A stretch of DNA of 53,526 nt from Candolleomyces eurysporus (taxonomy: Eukaryota > Basidiomycota > Agaricomycetes > Agaricales > Psathyrellaceae), in assembly GCA_027579435.1 (NCBI GenBank), contig JANBPK010001505.1, positions 1 to 53,526 of the forward strand. The letters run 5' to 3'. Below, piece after piece: positions 11,323 through 22,767 of the stretch. The notes under the pieces were generated by a model. That model was not told the origin of the DNA and did no database searches. It worked only from the letters and a program-made list of their open reading frames with translations. The translations under genes were made by a program, and so were the position numbers. Each line of letters starts with the position of its first letter. Within the stretch, counting starts at the first letter, position 1.

Positions 11323-12133
11323 ATCGTTTCTTCAGCCCGTACGACATTTGTTGCATTGCATCTGTCACCCAACGAGACTTTGACCGGACATTTCCTGTAC
11401 CCTGTTATCTGGACCTTTTGCCCATTTACGTTATTGCCTACCTGCCATTTGGACTTTGAAGTTTTCTTATCACGATGCTCCTTGTCATTGCGCTTGTGGA
11501 CCTAATTAGACACTTGTAAAGGAGTACTTGGGGTAATTGTCTTAAATAGGGTCCTCTCCTGCTTCTCGAAACGCGGCAACCGAAGCCTGTTGCAATGAGT
11601 TCTGTCTTGTCTCCCAATTCTCCAATTCTGAGTCTCAGCTCTTATAGAAACTGTCGAGACCCGCCTTGCCCTTCAGTCACCCAGGAATACAAAGTTGAGT
11701 AATGCGTTTAGCACTATATGCTGAGACATCAAATAGCCTCACTAGTTTTGCAAGCCGATCGGTCAAAATCTCGTTTCGGGATGCAGCATCCAAGGAGCAC
11801 TCGCTCATTCCACCAACGCTCACCTGGACAAACCTGGGGGCCGATCAACGATTGTCAGAAATGGTATACACAGGTAGCTAATAGTTATGGGCATACCCTA
11901 ATGGTATTGAAAACTAAATGAGAGTCCGAGCTACAACCGAAGTACCGACCTATTGCAAGACAAACGAGGAAACGGCATACATATGAGGGATATAGGGAGA
12001 TAACATGAATTGGGGCATATTGTGAATACCAAATATAAACATGGAAGCCAAAGAAACTGCAAGGTAAAAGTAGCATCAGTTTCTCGTCGAGTCAGAGTCC
12101 AAAGTGAACATAGGGAGCCCAGAGAGTGTAAAT
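11323..12133. other. Intergenic, no recognised gene
   Basis: 3' flank of the secreted protein gene and AT-rich spacer up to the left end of the inverted-repeat element. No supported gene seen. Confidence 0.5.
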
Positions 12134-13106
12134 AAAGTTACTTGAGTTAGTAACTTTATCTAACTTTCCGCCTGCAAGTTAGGGTCTCTAACGTGGCTAC
12201 AATTGGTTGTTTTCCACGCAACTGGCCAAGTGAATGTGTCGCCGCTGTTGGTGAGATATATCCATAATGCCGCCTCATCAAATATCGTGCTGGAGCCGGT
12301 AGATGTGGGCCAGGTAACATGGTGAAAACGGGAGAAAAATGCAGGGTTCGTTGAGGCTTCGCTGATGGGACCAAGCCTCCGGGTGGAACGGGACGAGGAC
12401 GAGGATGAGGAGTTCCAGGTGATATGTGATGAGGAAACGACGGAGCTCACGGGGAAGGGCAGGCACTGGTCACGAGCCAGGAACAATCTCTGCGAGACCC
12501 AGATCTGTTGTCGTCGTTGGAAAGCTGAACGACTGAGCGCTGGGAAGTATTGCAAAAATAGGGGAAGTTTCTGGTGTAACCTCGATGATGGTGGACCTGA
12601 CAACTCGCCTAAGTGCTCCAACCGTACCCTCCAAAGGTAGGACACGGGTATCCACAACACCTGGAATTGACGCAGCGTAACCCTGCTCGTACCTAGTGGG
12701 GGCCCGTACCAATCATCCTTTGTTTGCGTTCCTCTCTAGATCTGACAACGAACATTCAACCTCATCTCCTAAAGCTCCGTGATAGGCAAATATAAAAATA
12801 AGGTTATCGTCTCCGGCTGTCTCTTCCCATATGAAAGCGAGCCACAATGGCCGTGCTTCAGCGCGCAAGCTGGGACTCACCTAGGACCCACCCAACATGC
12901 CCATTTGGCGAAAAGAAAATATACAGCTCAAGTTTACTTGTGCTAACTTGTATGTAGCTTGATCTTAGCTTAAGTTAACATGCTCTAACTTGGTCTAACT
13001 TGAATGTTAACGTGAAGTAAACGTGTCGGGGAAAGATTTACTTAAGCTAAAAAAGTTAGAAAAAGTTAAATTAGTAAGGGAACAAGTTACGTGCACAAGT
13101 AACTTT
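12134..13106. mobile_element. Non-autonomous DNA element with 11-bp TIR and subterminal repeats
   Basis: The left end reads AAAGTTACTTG (12134-12144) and the right end reads CAAGTAACTTT (13096-13106), a perfect 11-bp inverted repeat. Both flanks inside the ends are packed with degenerate TAACTTG/AAGTTA hexamers (12134-12200 and about 12935-13106), as subterminal repeats of hAT- or MULE-type elements often are. No transposase is seen; interior frames such as 12160-12660 minus are unrecognised. No convincing target-site duplication was found, so superfamily is open. Its right end meets the last conserved codons of the CHAT gene. Confidence 0.55.
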
Positions 13107-16100
13107 GTTAACCACCCAGCCCAGACATGGAATTCCGAATCACCGGTGCGCTCCCTAAGTTGTTGGACAGCGTGATGAAGAACGTAGGCGGCGTGTTCTC
13201 CGTTCAGCTTTCCCCCTCCTCCGATTTCACCACCTTTGGCTAACAGGTCCCGATAGAAATCCTCAGCGAATTGGGGAGCGTGGTAGTCGCTGATCGACCA
13301 CATAGTCCCAACAACACCTCGATAGCCTGCGGCGAGCATCCCAGCAGCGAGATGAACGGACTCTGCGCTAAGCTCAACATCGCCGGTACTTGTCTCACAG
13401 GCGGATAGGAAAGCGAACTCCGCATCCTTCAAGTTCGATTTGATGATGGTGGCAAGCTCGAGTCTTCCATCGGCAAGTGCGAAGCAACTTTTGAGAGGTT
13501 GCTCTGCGTTTTGAGTGCCATGGCAGGCGAGATGAATCCAGCTGTAGTTCTCCATCGCTTCAAGTAGGTCCACACCCGTTGCTTCCTAGTCTTCCAGGCG
13601 TCTATATCTGGTTGCGGAGCTATTGACGACCTCAGCGATCTTATTGATTTCTTTCTTGGTGCCAGGGATTTCGGTAAGGCCATGTGCGTTGGCTTGGCTC
13701 AATAGACATATTCCGGCCTTGTCTTCTGGGGTGGGACGAGTGCTCCGTACTCGATCTGTCAAGAAGGAGACAGTTGGAATGTAGGAGGAGACAGCGTAGT
13801 CAAAGACGCTCTCAGAAGTGGCGCCTCCATATATCCCAGCGGCGTGGAGGGGAAGCGATGTCAACGGTCCAGTGGGACACGACCATATCCGAGTATTCGG
13901 GGTTTCAGAGCGCTATGAGGGGCTGTTTGAGTGTTCCGTGGATCATAGAATCTACGGTTGGGGACTTGCTGGGAACGCCAGTGCGTCCACAATGGGCTTC
14001 ACGATCCCTTTCCACAGTTCCTGAAGAATTCTCCCGAAGACTTCTGAGAGCGCTTTCTCCCTGGCTGGACGGATAGCCCGTTCTATCTCTCCCCTTTGAC
14101 TTAGTTGGCTTTCCAATAGCGACGATCGCAAACGGTCTCGGAGTTGTTCAGCCCTTTTGACCGAAAAGTTGGGTAGTGGGATGTGCAGAGGTTCATCCAG
14201 GCCCGAGATGAGGGAGATTGCATGGCATTCTGAGTAAGCGTGAACAACGACCACTGGAACAGAAGTAGGAAGATTCTTGAACCGGACACCGAAAGGTGGT
14301 GGCTGAAGAAAGTTTTCAAGCCCAAGAACTGTTGTTCGGATGGTCTCAATGAGCTCTTCGCGTTCCTTGGCCAATTTTGCGTGCCTGATATCCCACACTT
14401 GGGGATAATCTCGCTCCTCGTATATAGCCGATAATCGCTCCACTGTATTTCTAGCCGTAGCACCATAAATCTCCAAGCTCCGCGAGATGTTCGCAAAGCG
14501 AGAAGCAAGGGTGGGATCGTGTGAATACAACTCGTCGAGTGGACTACGCAAGCTGTTGATCTGAGTCCACATTAGTCCCCTCCCTCGCTCAAGCCACTCT
14601 AGTGCCTTTTCAACGTCCCCGACCCCGATCGCGACATTCGAAGCCAATAAAATATGCTGTGACACCTCCCGACCCTTCAAACGCCGATGGCGTTCGTCCA
14701 CAGATATCTCCAGCCCCGCCAGCTGGGTCGCTGAATCGATAATAATCTCTGCTGCAGTAATTACATCCTGCGACCTCGACTTCGTCTGGGTGTTCATTAC
14801 TTCGAGCCATATCCTCGCAGCCCTTAGACGATTCTGGTGGGTTCTGAAGTGTAAGGCTGCGCGAGAGAGATGATACAGTGCCTGCTCGATGTGGTTGGGA
14901 TCTCCGTCCATCTGATCCAAAACCACATACCACATGCAAAGGCTACAATGAGTCCACGGGTTGTCATCTTCTAGAGAAGCTGAACATTGTTGGAGAAGGA
15001 GGGCTCCTTCTCTAATGCGGCCGGGGTCCCTTTGCGGGTCGCTTTGAGATTGCAATCGCAACAACAGCGTCATTGCAAGTAGTGCGTTGTATTCCGGCCG
15101 AATACCTATTTGCGCACTCTCGCGTCTTACTGTTTCCTCCGCCAACGAGATCAATAAGTCCATGTCCTGATTGCTTGGGCGGTCAACAATATGTTGGTAG
15201 ATCCAGCTGTCTTCACGTAGCTCCTCCGGGAGGTTTGACGCCAGATCTAGAAGGTTATGCATGTCGTCAGTGCCTCTAATGGTTATGAAGTTCAACGCAA
15301 GAGTCTCCAAGATAGCTAAGAATTCAGCTTTGCTGCCACTGTCCATGAGAGGTATTTCAGCTGAACAGGAAGCAAGCATTGATTGTGCCTCCCTTAGCGA
15401 CTCTATGTCATCGTATTCACTGCCATATTGACATAGAATACGGGCTCGGGTCAGTGGCAAGCCGTCCGGATCTCCAATCGCGTGTGCCCGTTTTCGCTCA
15501 TAATAAAGAGCTTCCTTGAAATCGACAAAGTCATGAGACTTTTTAAACCGTTTGGCAAGGAGGTCGGCAAGGATAGGTTCGATCAACACCTGAAGCTGTG
15601 GATCGAGGGGAGGCTTAAGAGTGGCCGTGATTTTTTTCAGACTTGCTATTCTTTCATCCAATTGTTCAGCACTAGGGTGCTGGTTGGAGACGAACGATGC
15701 TATAGCAAGGTACGGACGTCGGGCCGACAACCTCACTTGAAGAGGATGTCCCTTTGGGAGTAGCTCGATTGCCCGCTCGTTTCGCATCAAGGCAGCATCC
15801 CAGTCCCTGTCCAGCATTAACTCCTCCCAGTCTCCGCGCTTGCAAAGGGTGAGGAATTCTTTCAAGGCACCTTCGTCCAATCCCATTTCCGCCGCTATGT
15901 TTGCTATCGCCGGATCTTTAGCGTGGGTATCTTCGAAGGACTCCCCGGCACAGAGTGTAAATGATAGAGCTCGTCGAAGCTCGTCGACCTTCTCTATGAC
16001 GCCCTGGACCATCGGCAGTTGATAGAACCGAGCGCTTGATGCTTCATCCAGGAGTGACGTGATGTCGTTGAGATAATGGTCGAGAGACTGCGCCGAATGG

Positions 16101-16288
16101 CAGTTGTATTTAGCCAGAGCCGCCGCGAGCGTTAAAAGCACTGGAATTCGATAGCGACTGTTTGGGAGAGTGGAAGACAGGATATCCTTTGCGGTAACCA
16201 CAATTTTGCTGAGCGCCTGTGGGGCTTCTTCGGTTCCGAGAAGCTTAAAGAGTTTGAAACATGCGGCCCCCAGATGAAATTCTTCCAC
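13107..16288 (-). pseudogene. TPR-CHAT domain protein, probably disabled
   Basis: A long helical-repeat (TPR-like) region (16288-13952, 778 codons) is followed by a CHAT caspase-like domain: RIWSCPTGPL and HAAGIYG (around 13890-13810), then HLACHGTQ with the catalytic His and LSACETSTGD with the catalytic Cys (13573-13370), then GVVGTMWSISD. The His-Cys dyad is present. Three lesions appear. A TAG at 13586-13588 interrupts one continuous frame between LED and EATG. Stops cluster at 13865-13954: a 43-nt intron breaks frame, while a 78-nt one keeps frame but removes conserved residues. The C-terminus runs into the element at 13106 after HVWAGW. The frame opens with GTG, so further 5' exons are missing or unrecognised. 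CHAT proteins act as proteases or scaffolds in cell-death-like signalling elsewhere. Confidence 0.75.
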
Positions 16289-16318
16289 CGTTAGCGCGGA
16301 TTGCTTAAGTACTCTCTA

Positions 16319-17201
16319 ATAGTACTTGCCCTTGGACAGTAGCGACAAGTATCGCAGTCTGCATTGAATATTATCCACAGTTTGGTGCTCTTTCTCGAGT
16401 GGGAGGAAGTCAACTAATATCATTCAGCATCGGCAAACTACGTCTGTAATTGGGACACATACCATCAGCAGGGCTGTTCTCAGGTAATTGATGTCCGGAT
16501 AGATGGAAATATGTCAGATCGCCCAAGTTCTCCGATGTAACCACAATGGTGATCTGACGGACGTTCTTCGACCTAGTATTGAACGATAGTCATTGACTTG
16601 GTCAGAATGTCTACAGAAGGTCAAGCGGAACCTACAGCTTGACGGAGCCGTAGTGTTTCCACGTCCAATCGGATACATGGTTGAGATGGCATTGCTGACC
16701 ATTGCCCTCAGGTGCCTCAAAAACGACCATGGACAAGGCACCAGGCTTCGGAACCAGCGTTCCCAAGTACTCCGAAGGAAAATCAACCCTGAGATCTACT
16801 AAAGATGAGCGACGAAAGGATGAGTGCCATCATTCTTACCTTTGAGAGTCCTTGAATAACCCTGTTTAAGGACCTGGCCAGGTGACGGGGTGCGAGGCGG
16901 GATAATATTTTGTGGCAGTACCCCCATATGCTGAGATAATTCCGCAGCTGACGCCCGATCGGCTAGTTGGGACACGACGTTCGACCTGTGGTGGGGGTTT
17001 CCGCCTACGTCTTCACGAGATATCTCTCTGCAATGGAGTTAGTATATACGTCGTCGAAGGATGTCGAAGATACTTGCGTATCACCCTTCTCAGTTGTGAC
17101 AGCAGATCTCGTTGCTTCACTCGACAAGGGAGCTTCTGCCACTTGGCCCGACAAGCTCGAAGATCCTTCCCCCCGAAGTACGTCCACAACTCGCGGCTTT
17201 C
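16319..17201. other. Possible 5' exons of the CHAT gene or decayed coding sequence
   Basis: The minus strand between about 16800 and 16500 contains coding-like stretches (VDFPSEYLGTLVPKPGALS and ITIVVTSENLGDLTY) broken by stops. Agaricomycete TPR-CHAT proteins often have extra N-terminal domains, so these may be lost exons, but I cannot assemble a gene. Confidence 0.3.
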
Positions 17202-17833
17202 TCATGGCCAACGGAAACGCCTCTTTCTTTTTAAATCTGAAGAAGGCTCATTGATAGTGAGACCGGTGGGTTGAGGGGTCCAAGACATCGCAGATGGTAG
17301 CATGGAAGCTTGAGTAAAGCCTCGAAGCGTTGCTGTTGATAAATCTTCATCGTCCATCATCGCGTTCACGATTACAACCCTGGAGTTACGTGAACGTACG
17401 TCAAATTCGAGCAATAGAAGATAAGAGAAACAACGTACGCATCTTCTTTAGAAATTCCGGCTAGAGGTCCGCCTTCCTGGATCAGGTTTTCGGTAGTAAC
17501 AGACACTAGATGCGTCTTCATAGAATCCCACAACCCATCTTCTTCAGGCAGGTTTCTTGGCCCAAACTCAAGGTTAGGAAGGGGGTTGTCTCTTGGCATG
17601 CCCAATAGGGATGCGTCCTCTGTACTGTATGTTTCCGGGAGTTGAAAATAGTCCACGGGCTGCAACGGGACGGGCTGAGTAAGTTTCGAGGAGGGTGGAT
17701 GAAATGGAGCGTCGTTGAAGGACACAGAAAGTTTCCAGGCGAAAGGGAGGTGATAAAGTAGTGGAGTTCGAAGAACAATTAATAGTTCGCTACGACAGTG
17801 TTGATCGTTGGCCGCGCAGGAATACAATAACAC
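17202..17833 (-). CDS. Hypothetical two-exon protein
   Basis: Exons 17833-17439 and 17379-17202 join in frame over a 59-nt GTACGT...CCAG intron to give 190 residues. Landmarks are PLQPVDYFQLPETY, GPRNLPEEDGLWDSM, VVIVNAMMDDEDLS and a basic C-terminus (DLKRKRRFRW). No family is recognised. The first Met is the first in frame and not supported by a promoter. It lies upstream of the CHAT gene on the same strand and could belong to its 5' region. Confidence 0.4.
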
Positions 17834-18837
17834 AGATCAGGAACATTAACTTTCACAGCTATGAGAAAGGCGGTTTAACTGCATGGCCGTCCCAATCGCC
17901 GGAATATAAAATGCGCAGCATCGTTGAGCACCATCCATTAGGACATGTGGCCGTTCTTTAAAGGAACCTTGTGCCGTTTATATGAATATGAATATGTGGT
18001 CTCATCTATTGAGAGTCATGCGAGACAATAGCACCGCCGTCAGATTACTCGAACCACAATCTCGGTTCTACAGGTGTCCTTTCAATAGCAAAGAAAAAGC
18101 AGGCGCGATAAAATTGGATTCGGCGAGCCCAATCCCCTCAAGCTGTCTTTGGTGGCCGATGGGACAAGAGATGAAGCCTGTCGGCGCCCGTGGCATGATT
18201 TTGATGCAACTCGGGCAGGACGGGTTTCAGGAGACAGCAGGGACCATTGTTACTTGTAAATTGAGTTGACCGAATCAGGAATAATTGGCGATGCCATTTT
18301 GTGGGGGACATCGTGTTGGTAGTGAAGGACTGCTGTGTTTGCTTCGTGATGATTTACCGCCCAAGACATGCTAACAAGAGAGTCCATTTATGGTCTCGCC
18401 GAACAATTGAATAGTCCGGGCTGTCGGAGCATAGCTCGTCTCAAAATTTTAAGCTTTTGAGCTCAAGTTGTTCTGTCGTGACACGTTTGGTTCAAGTTAA
18501 AGTCAGGTCAGCATCAAGCTAGAGTCAGGTGGGATCCAAGTTGGCGTAAGTTCCCTCGAGCCGTCGTTCACCTTCCCTATGTCATCCAAACTCTGAGCGT
18601 GGTGAACACAATGAGAAATCTTCAACGGATGTCCGATATGTCCTGTATCTTTGCGCTTGGTATATCTCTTGTGCCAAGGCATCGTTATCTGAAGGCTGTA
18701 ACCGTTACAAGCTAATTATAAGTGACAACAGCTGGCAACACAGCACCGGAGGCCGATATGATTGTCGAGCAATGTGAAGTGAGTACCTTGTGTCAATCGA
18801 ACACGCTGGGCTTTATGCAATGACATGATGCTTTAAT
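17834..18837. other. Intergenic, no recognised gene
   Basis: Only short frames. A patch at 18460-18550 repeats CAAGTT/AGTCAGGT-like words. Ends where the tandem duplication begins. Confidence 0.45.
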
Positions 18838-21162
18838 AGCCGAACCCACCAGGCGACGTGGAATCGAGTATGCATCCTTTGAGACTCATCGAGATATCGA
18901 TGAAGGAGTGGAAGGGGCACACTAGCTGAAGTATTGAGTAGGTCTCGTTTGGACTATAGCGACATGTTAAACTCACCGTACTCCTTCCAGACATTAAACA
19001 TGTATATGGACTCTCGCATTGGCCGTCCCGACATTCGCACAAATCTGGGGAAGTTTTGCACGGAAGGGAGGGGTACTGAGTGACGAACAGATGATACTCA
19101 GAAACTACGTCGAGGCAGCGTCTAAGAGAGGAAAGGCCGGTGAGCATTTGTCATGTTCCCAATTCGAATACCAATTAGCCGTTGGAGAGCGCACAGGCAC
19201 GTTGCCTGCCTTTCCTTGGGCGTATGCCCCGTTTCTGCTTCGCAATCCCTTGGCTAAATCACTCAAACGACCCCGCAGATGCCGATCCTAGGCCCAGATG
19301 CTCAGCGCAATATTTTCGCTCGAAGAGGTGTCTTGAAATCGTTTAGAACGACCGAGTATCCTGGGTGACAAACATAGAAGAAAATCGGACAGGTGAAGGA
19401 TCGCTATGCACTCGGTTCAATTGGGGGTTCACTCACAGAAACCCATTTCATCGTACGTAAACGCACTCGCTGCACGCTTCTCTCCTCGATGGAAGGCAGA
19501 GCCCAACCGCTGGGTCGCTTCAGGTATTGTGCTTTCAGTTTGATTCCTTTATTGGGTTCCAAGTGTCGTCGTGGTCGTCGAAACCAAGGGTGGTTACGGC
19601 AGTGTAATTTATCGCTCGACCGAAGCAGTGAGCTGACCATTTAACAGGCAGCCCGGACAACGGCTGGATGAGTGGCCCGTCTGTTCGATGGCTTGTACTG
19701 TTGCGGGAGGCTTGAATGAGAGTAACGAGGCTAATAGTGGCCGTCAGCTTGTGCGTTGCCATCAACGTCTTGATGTCCAGGGTCAATAGCGTGAGGTATA
19801 TCTGCTCCACGATGTCGACAAGGAGGTTGAGACCGCGGCCGATACTGACTTCCGTCAGTCGCCATCATCTTTGGCGTCCAGGGTCTGCTTAGTTGACAAA
19901 GTGCAACCTCCAATACCAAGAGAAAGAATAGACCTGATTGGTCTTCCAGGGCAAAAGAGGGGTGGTGGCCATTGGTGGTTTCACGGAGAGAATGAGATAT
20001 AGAGAGTTGAGGAAAGACAAGGGGAAGAGTCTGGAATTGGAGTGATTGGTAGGCAGGTTGGTTGGCACTCGAAGCCCGCCTTATGGCCGATAAAGAAGCG
20101 AACCGTTCGGGATCTCTGGGAGAGGCGAAGGGGAGGAAGGAAAAAGCTGGTGGAAGAGTAGTGCATCTTGAAAGGATATATAGCCTAGATGAAAAACAAG
20201 GAAAGGTGGCAGCACAAGGGAAAAGAATGGGAGGAAGGTAACGTACCCGATGACATCACCGTCTCGCCTTATTCAAGACCTATCCAACCAATTCTAACCA
20301 CCCTGCAAGCAAGAGCTTCTCTCTACTCAAACGCAAACCTCGTGGAAAGCTACTGATCAACGAGGTCGTGATGAAGCGAAGCGAGACGTGCAAAGCGACG
20401 GTGAGACAGTAGCAAGCAAATCAACGTCTACGGGCCAGTTGAGATTGCGGATGACACCCAGGCCCACGAAAAAGGCTTGCCCGTACCGAGCCTACACCCC
20501 ATCTGCAGCCCATCTTGAGAGCGTTCTACGTCGATGTGGGTTTTGAGGACGGCAGTGGATACAATTCCGAGGACTTGAGATATTTATTATTTACACTTAT
20601 TTATTTTCGGTCTGGTCATGATGCGACTTACATCAGATCAGACAAAGTTGATAGTGGCTTGGTCGTGGCCAGAGCCCGCTCACTGCCTTGCACAACCGGT
20701 CACAGTGATTTAACCATGCAAAACCAGATTCGACCAAGCGGACAGGTAAGTTCTTACAATGAAGGTTGCGGTTGGTTGGCTTGACGAGAAATTCTGCCAC
20801 TATAGGTTGAAGACTTTCTGACCAGTGGCGGGGTGACTCGGACGAGGCTGAGTTAATCGATGCGGTACGATGTTAGTTTCGCTCCATACTCTTGTAAACT
20901 TCACCTCGACTCCCAGGTCTCGTCGTTTTCACTGCACCCTACCCGTTGTTATCTGGGAGAACCGCGAGGATCCACTGATGCCCCTTACTGAATAATAGAT
21001 TGACTATCATCTGTTCCTGTCAAGTTGGCAATAGAAACGACTGAAGCACCTTTCTCGTGATCGGTGGTCTAGAGCGGGTACTCTATAGAACCAGTATCTA
21101 AGGTAGCGGGAATTCAATTTCTGACAACTACAATGTCCCTGGTAACACATTTAAAAAAAACA

Positions 21163-21170
21163 TTTATAGA
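21163..21170 (+). promoter_or_regulatory. TATA box of secreted protein gene 2
   Basis: TTTATAGA after a poly-A tract, about 75 nt upstream of the ATG at 21243; conserved in the duplicate. Confidence 0.55.
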
Positions 21171-21242
21171 AAGATGTTGGTCCAACTGGAACCGTCAACG
21201 AGCCAAAAGTTCCCCCAACGCCGTTGCCTGCAAGCCAACCCC

Positions 21243-21753
21243 ATGCAGCCTATTAGCCTCGCAATTTTGGGCGCCCTCGCCGCCTTTGCCACTCAGGCAG
21301 GCGCGACACCCACTAATCCTCTGCTTCCTCGTGCTTCTCCTCAACCATGCACGCAGAGGTACGTCTGCCCAGAGCCCAGGCCCTATCCGAACACGCCGGA
21401 CACTGGCGACGACCCTGGCCCAACCCGTTTCAAGTGTCGTATCGGCTGGAGCCGGTTTGATCCAAATTTCGCTTTCTGTATTTACGAGAAGGTAAGTCAT
21501 CCCTGTTTCTGGTCCCTTGTTGTTCAAGACCACCTGTATCCGCGCTTGCTAACACGTACAAACGTAGGATACGGGCGTTCTAGTTGGTACCACGCCCGGC
21601 GGCTTCGAAAGGTCATGCTGGAGAAGCGGGCGCCCTAATCCTCAATGTTCCAACCCCTCTCGACGTGCACTTCCAGTTCGTCGAAACGCGGAACCCCTGC
21701 AACCTGCGTCTCCTGTTCTGATGGAACGATTTGCCAAGGCCAAGAGGAAGTAG
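21243..21753 (+). CDS. Small secreted cysteine-rich protein 2
   Basis: Exon 1 (21243-21491) and exon 2 (21568-21753) join over a 76-nt GTAAGT...GTAG intron with a CTAAC branch site to give 144 residues. The signal peptide MQPISLAILGALAAFATQAG is followed by TPTNPLLPRASPQP and six cysteines spaced as in genes 1 and 3. The C-terminal part has SRRALPVRR and ends KAKRK. Relative to gene 3, it differs around GGFERSCWRSGR (GGVQPICWESGQ in gene 3), a clustered change near the fifth Cys that may reflect diversifying selection or relaxed constraint. It is the copy in duplication unit A. Predicted extracellular; function unknown. Confidence 0.8.
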
Positions 21754-22679
21754 ATGCTCCAAACATCTCTTCCCTCTTCCTTTACGAGGACTCAGAGGAT
21801 TGTCGGTTCACGTTTGGACTGCTCCATCTATGAACAACGCATCGATATTTCACAGGACATACCGTTCATTTATATCGTTGTACACGGACCTTGTGCCGCT
21901 AACGCTAATACTTACCCGCCGGCCTTTCGGACTTTGAAGCTTTTCTTCCATGACATTTGTTGCTATTCTTGATTTCCTTGCGTAGCTCTAACTTGGGCGN
22001 TTTTTAACGGTCTAATATTCGCCTAATATTCTTAACTTTTATGAATTCGAGTTAATACACTAGTGCGTCAGTTCAACAACCCCTCGCACCTCTTGGCACT
22101 AGCGCGACACCCCATCCCGGTGAGGTACTCTTTGCGCGACCAGGAACGAATGTCTTAATCACTTCGATTCCAACTTGGCTCGATCGCTCAAGCCCGCGGA
22201 GGATTGGGAGCCCAACTGCACCGAAATCCTCAAAAAGCATCGCTTCATTCATCTTTACCTGCCGGATCGCGAGGGAGTATCCACTTGCTTTTCGTACATC
22301 AGAATATCGGATGACAATCTCCCTCTGCCTCTCTTGAATCGCCTCACGTCGCTTACCATATCATGCGACTAGGCAGGGGCCACGTCCTGGGCGCCTTGGA
22401 GCGCTCTCCATTCGACCGTCTACTTTGAATGCGCAGGGTGGGAGAAAGACAGTTGGAGATGGCTCAATGGACGATCCGACTCGGAGTCTGGATGGTCATC
22501 GTAGTCGTCCTTTGGAGTCATTTATGTTACTCAAGGAGAGGTGCACTGATAACTGACGGATTCATCTTCCGTTATTTGTACAAGCATAGTATTCGTACTG
22601 AGCATCGCTCGATTGGAACACAAACCGTGTAAACACATGGAATATAGCAAGTATTGGATCCAAATTCTTCACTGCAGTA

Positions 22680-22767
22680 CTAATCCACCTTACGACGGCG
22701 AGCACGATTCTTGTCGCTATCTTCAGCCTTCGGGCTGAACTCGGCTGAGGTTCCATCAGCCTTTCTC
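22680..22767 (-). pseudogene. Relic of a FunK1 3' end at the duplication junction
   Basis: The minus strand encodes the last 28 codons of a FunK1 protein, including KADGTSAE and SDKNRARRRKVD then stop, matching the end of copy 3 (26630-26715). Upstream of this the match stops abruptly at the start of unit B. This dates the tandem duplication to after the secreted-protein segment and the FunK1 gene were already neighbours. Confidence 0.8.

Larger units (their letters stand above)
18838..22767. repeat. Tandem segmental duplication, unit A (~3.93 kb)
   Basis: Collinear with 22775-26722, with offset drifting from about 3936 to 3950 by small indels. It begins at AATAGCCGAACCCACCAGGCG, matching AAAAGCCGAAACCACCAGGCG at the start of unit B. 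It contains a conserved minus-strand region (18833-19147), a minus-strand coding-like stretch (19810-19535), secreted protein gene 2 and a relic of a FunK1 3' end. Confidence 0.9.

Noticed and set aside
12160..12660. 166-codon minus-strand frame inside the TIR element
   Set aside because: Low-complexity Ser tract, overlapping frames of similar quality on both strands, and no recognisable domain.
16967..17254. 95-codon plus-strand frame next to the hypothetical gene
   Set aside because: Overlaps coding-like minus-strand sequence of similar length; neither strand shows a domain, and the plus frame has no promoter.
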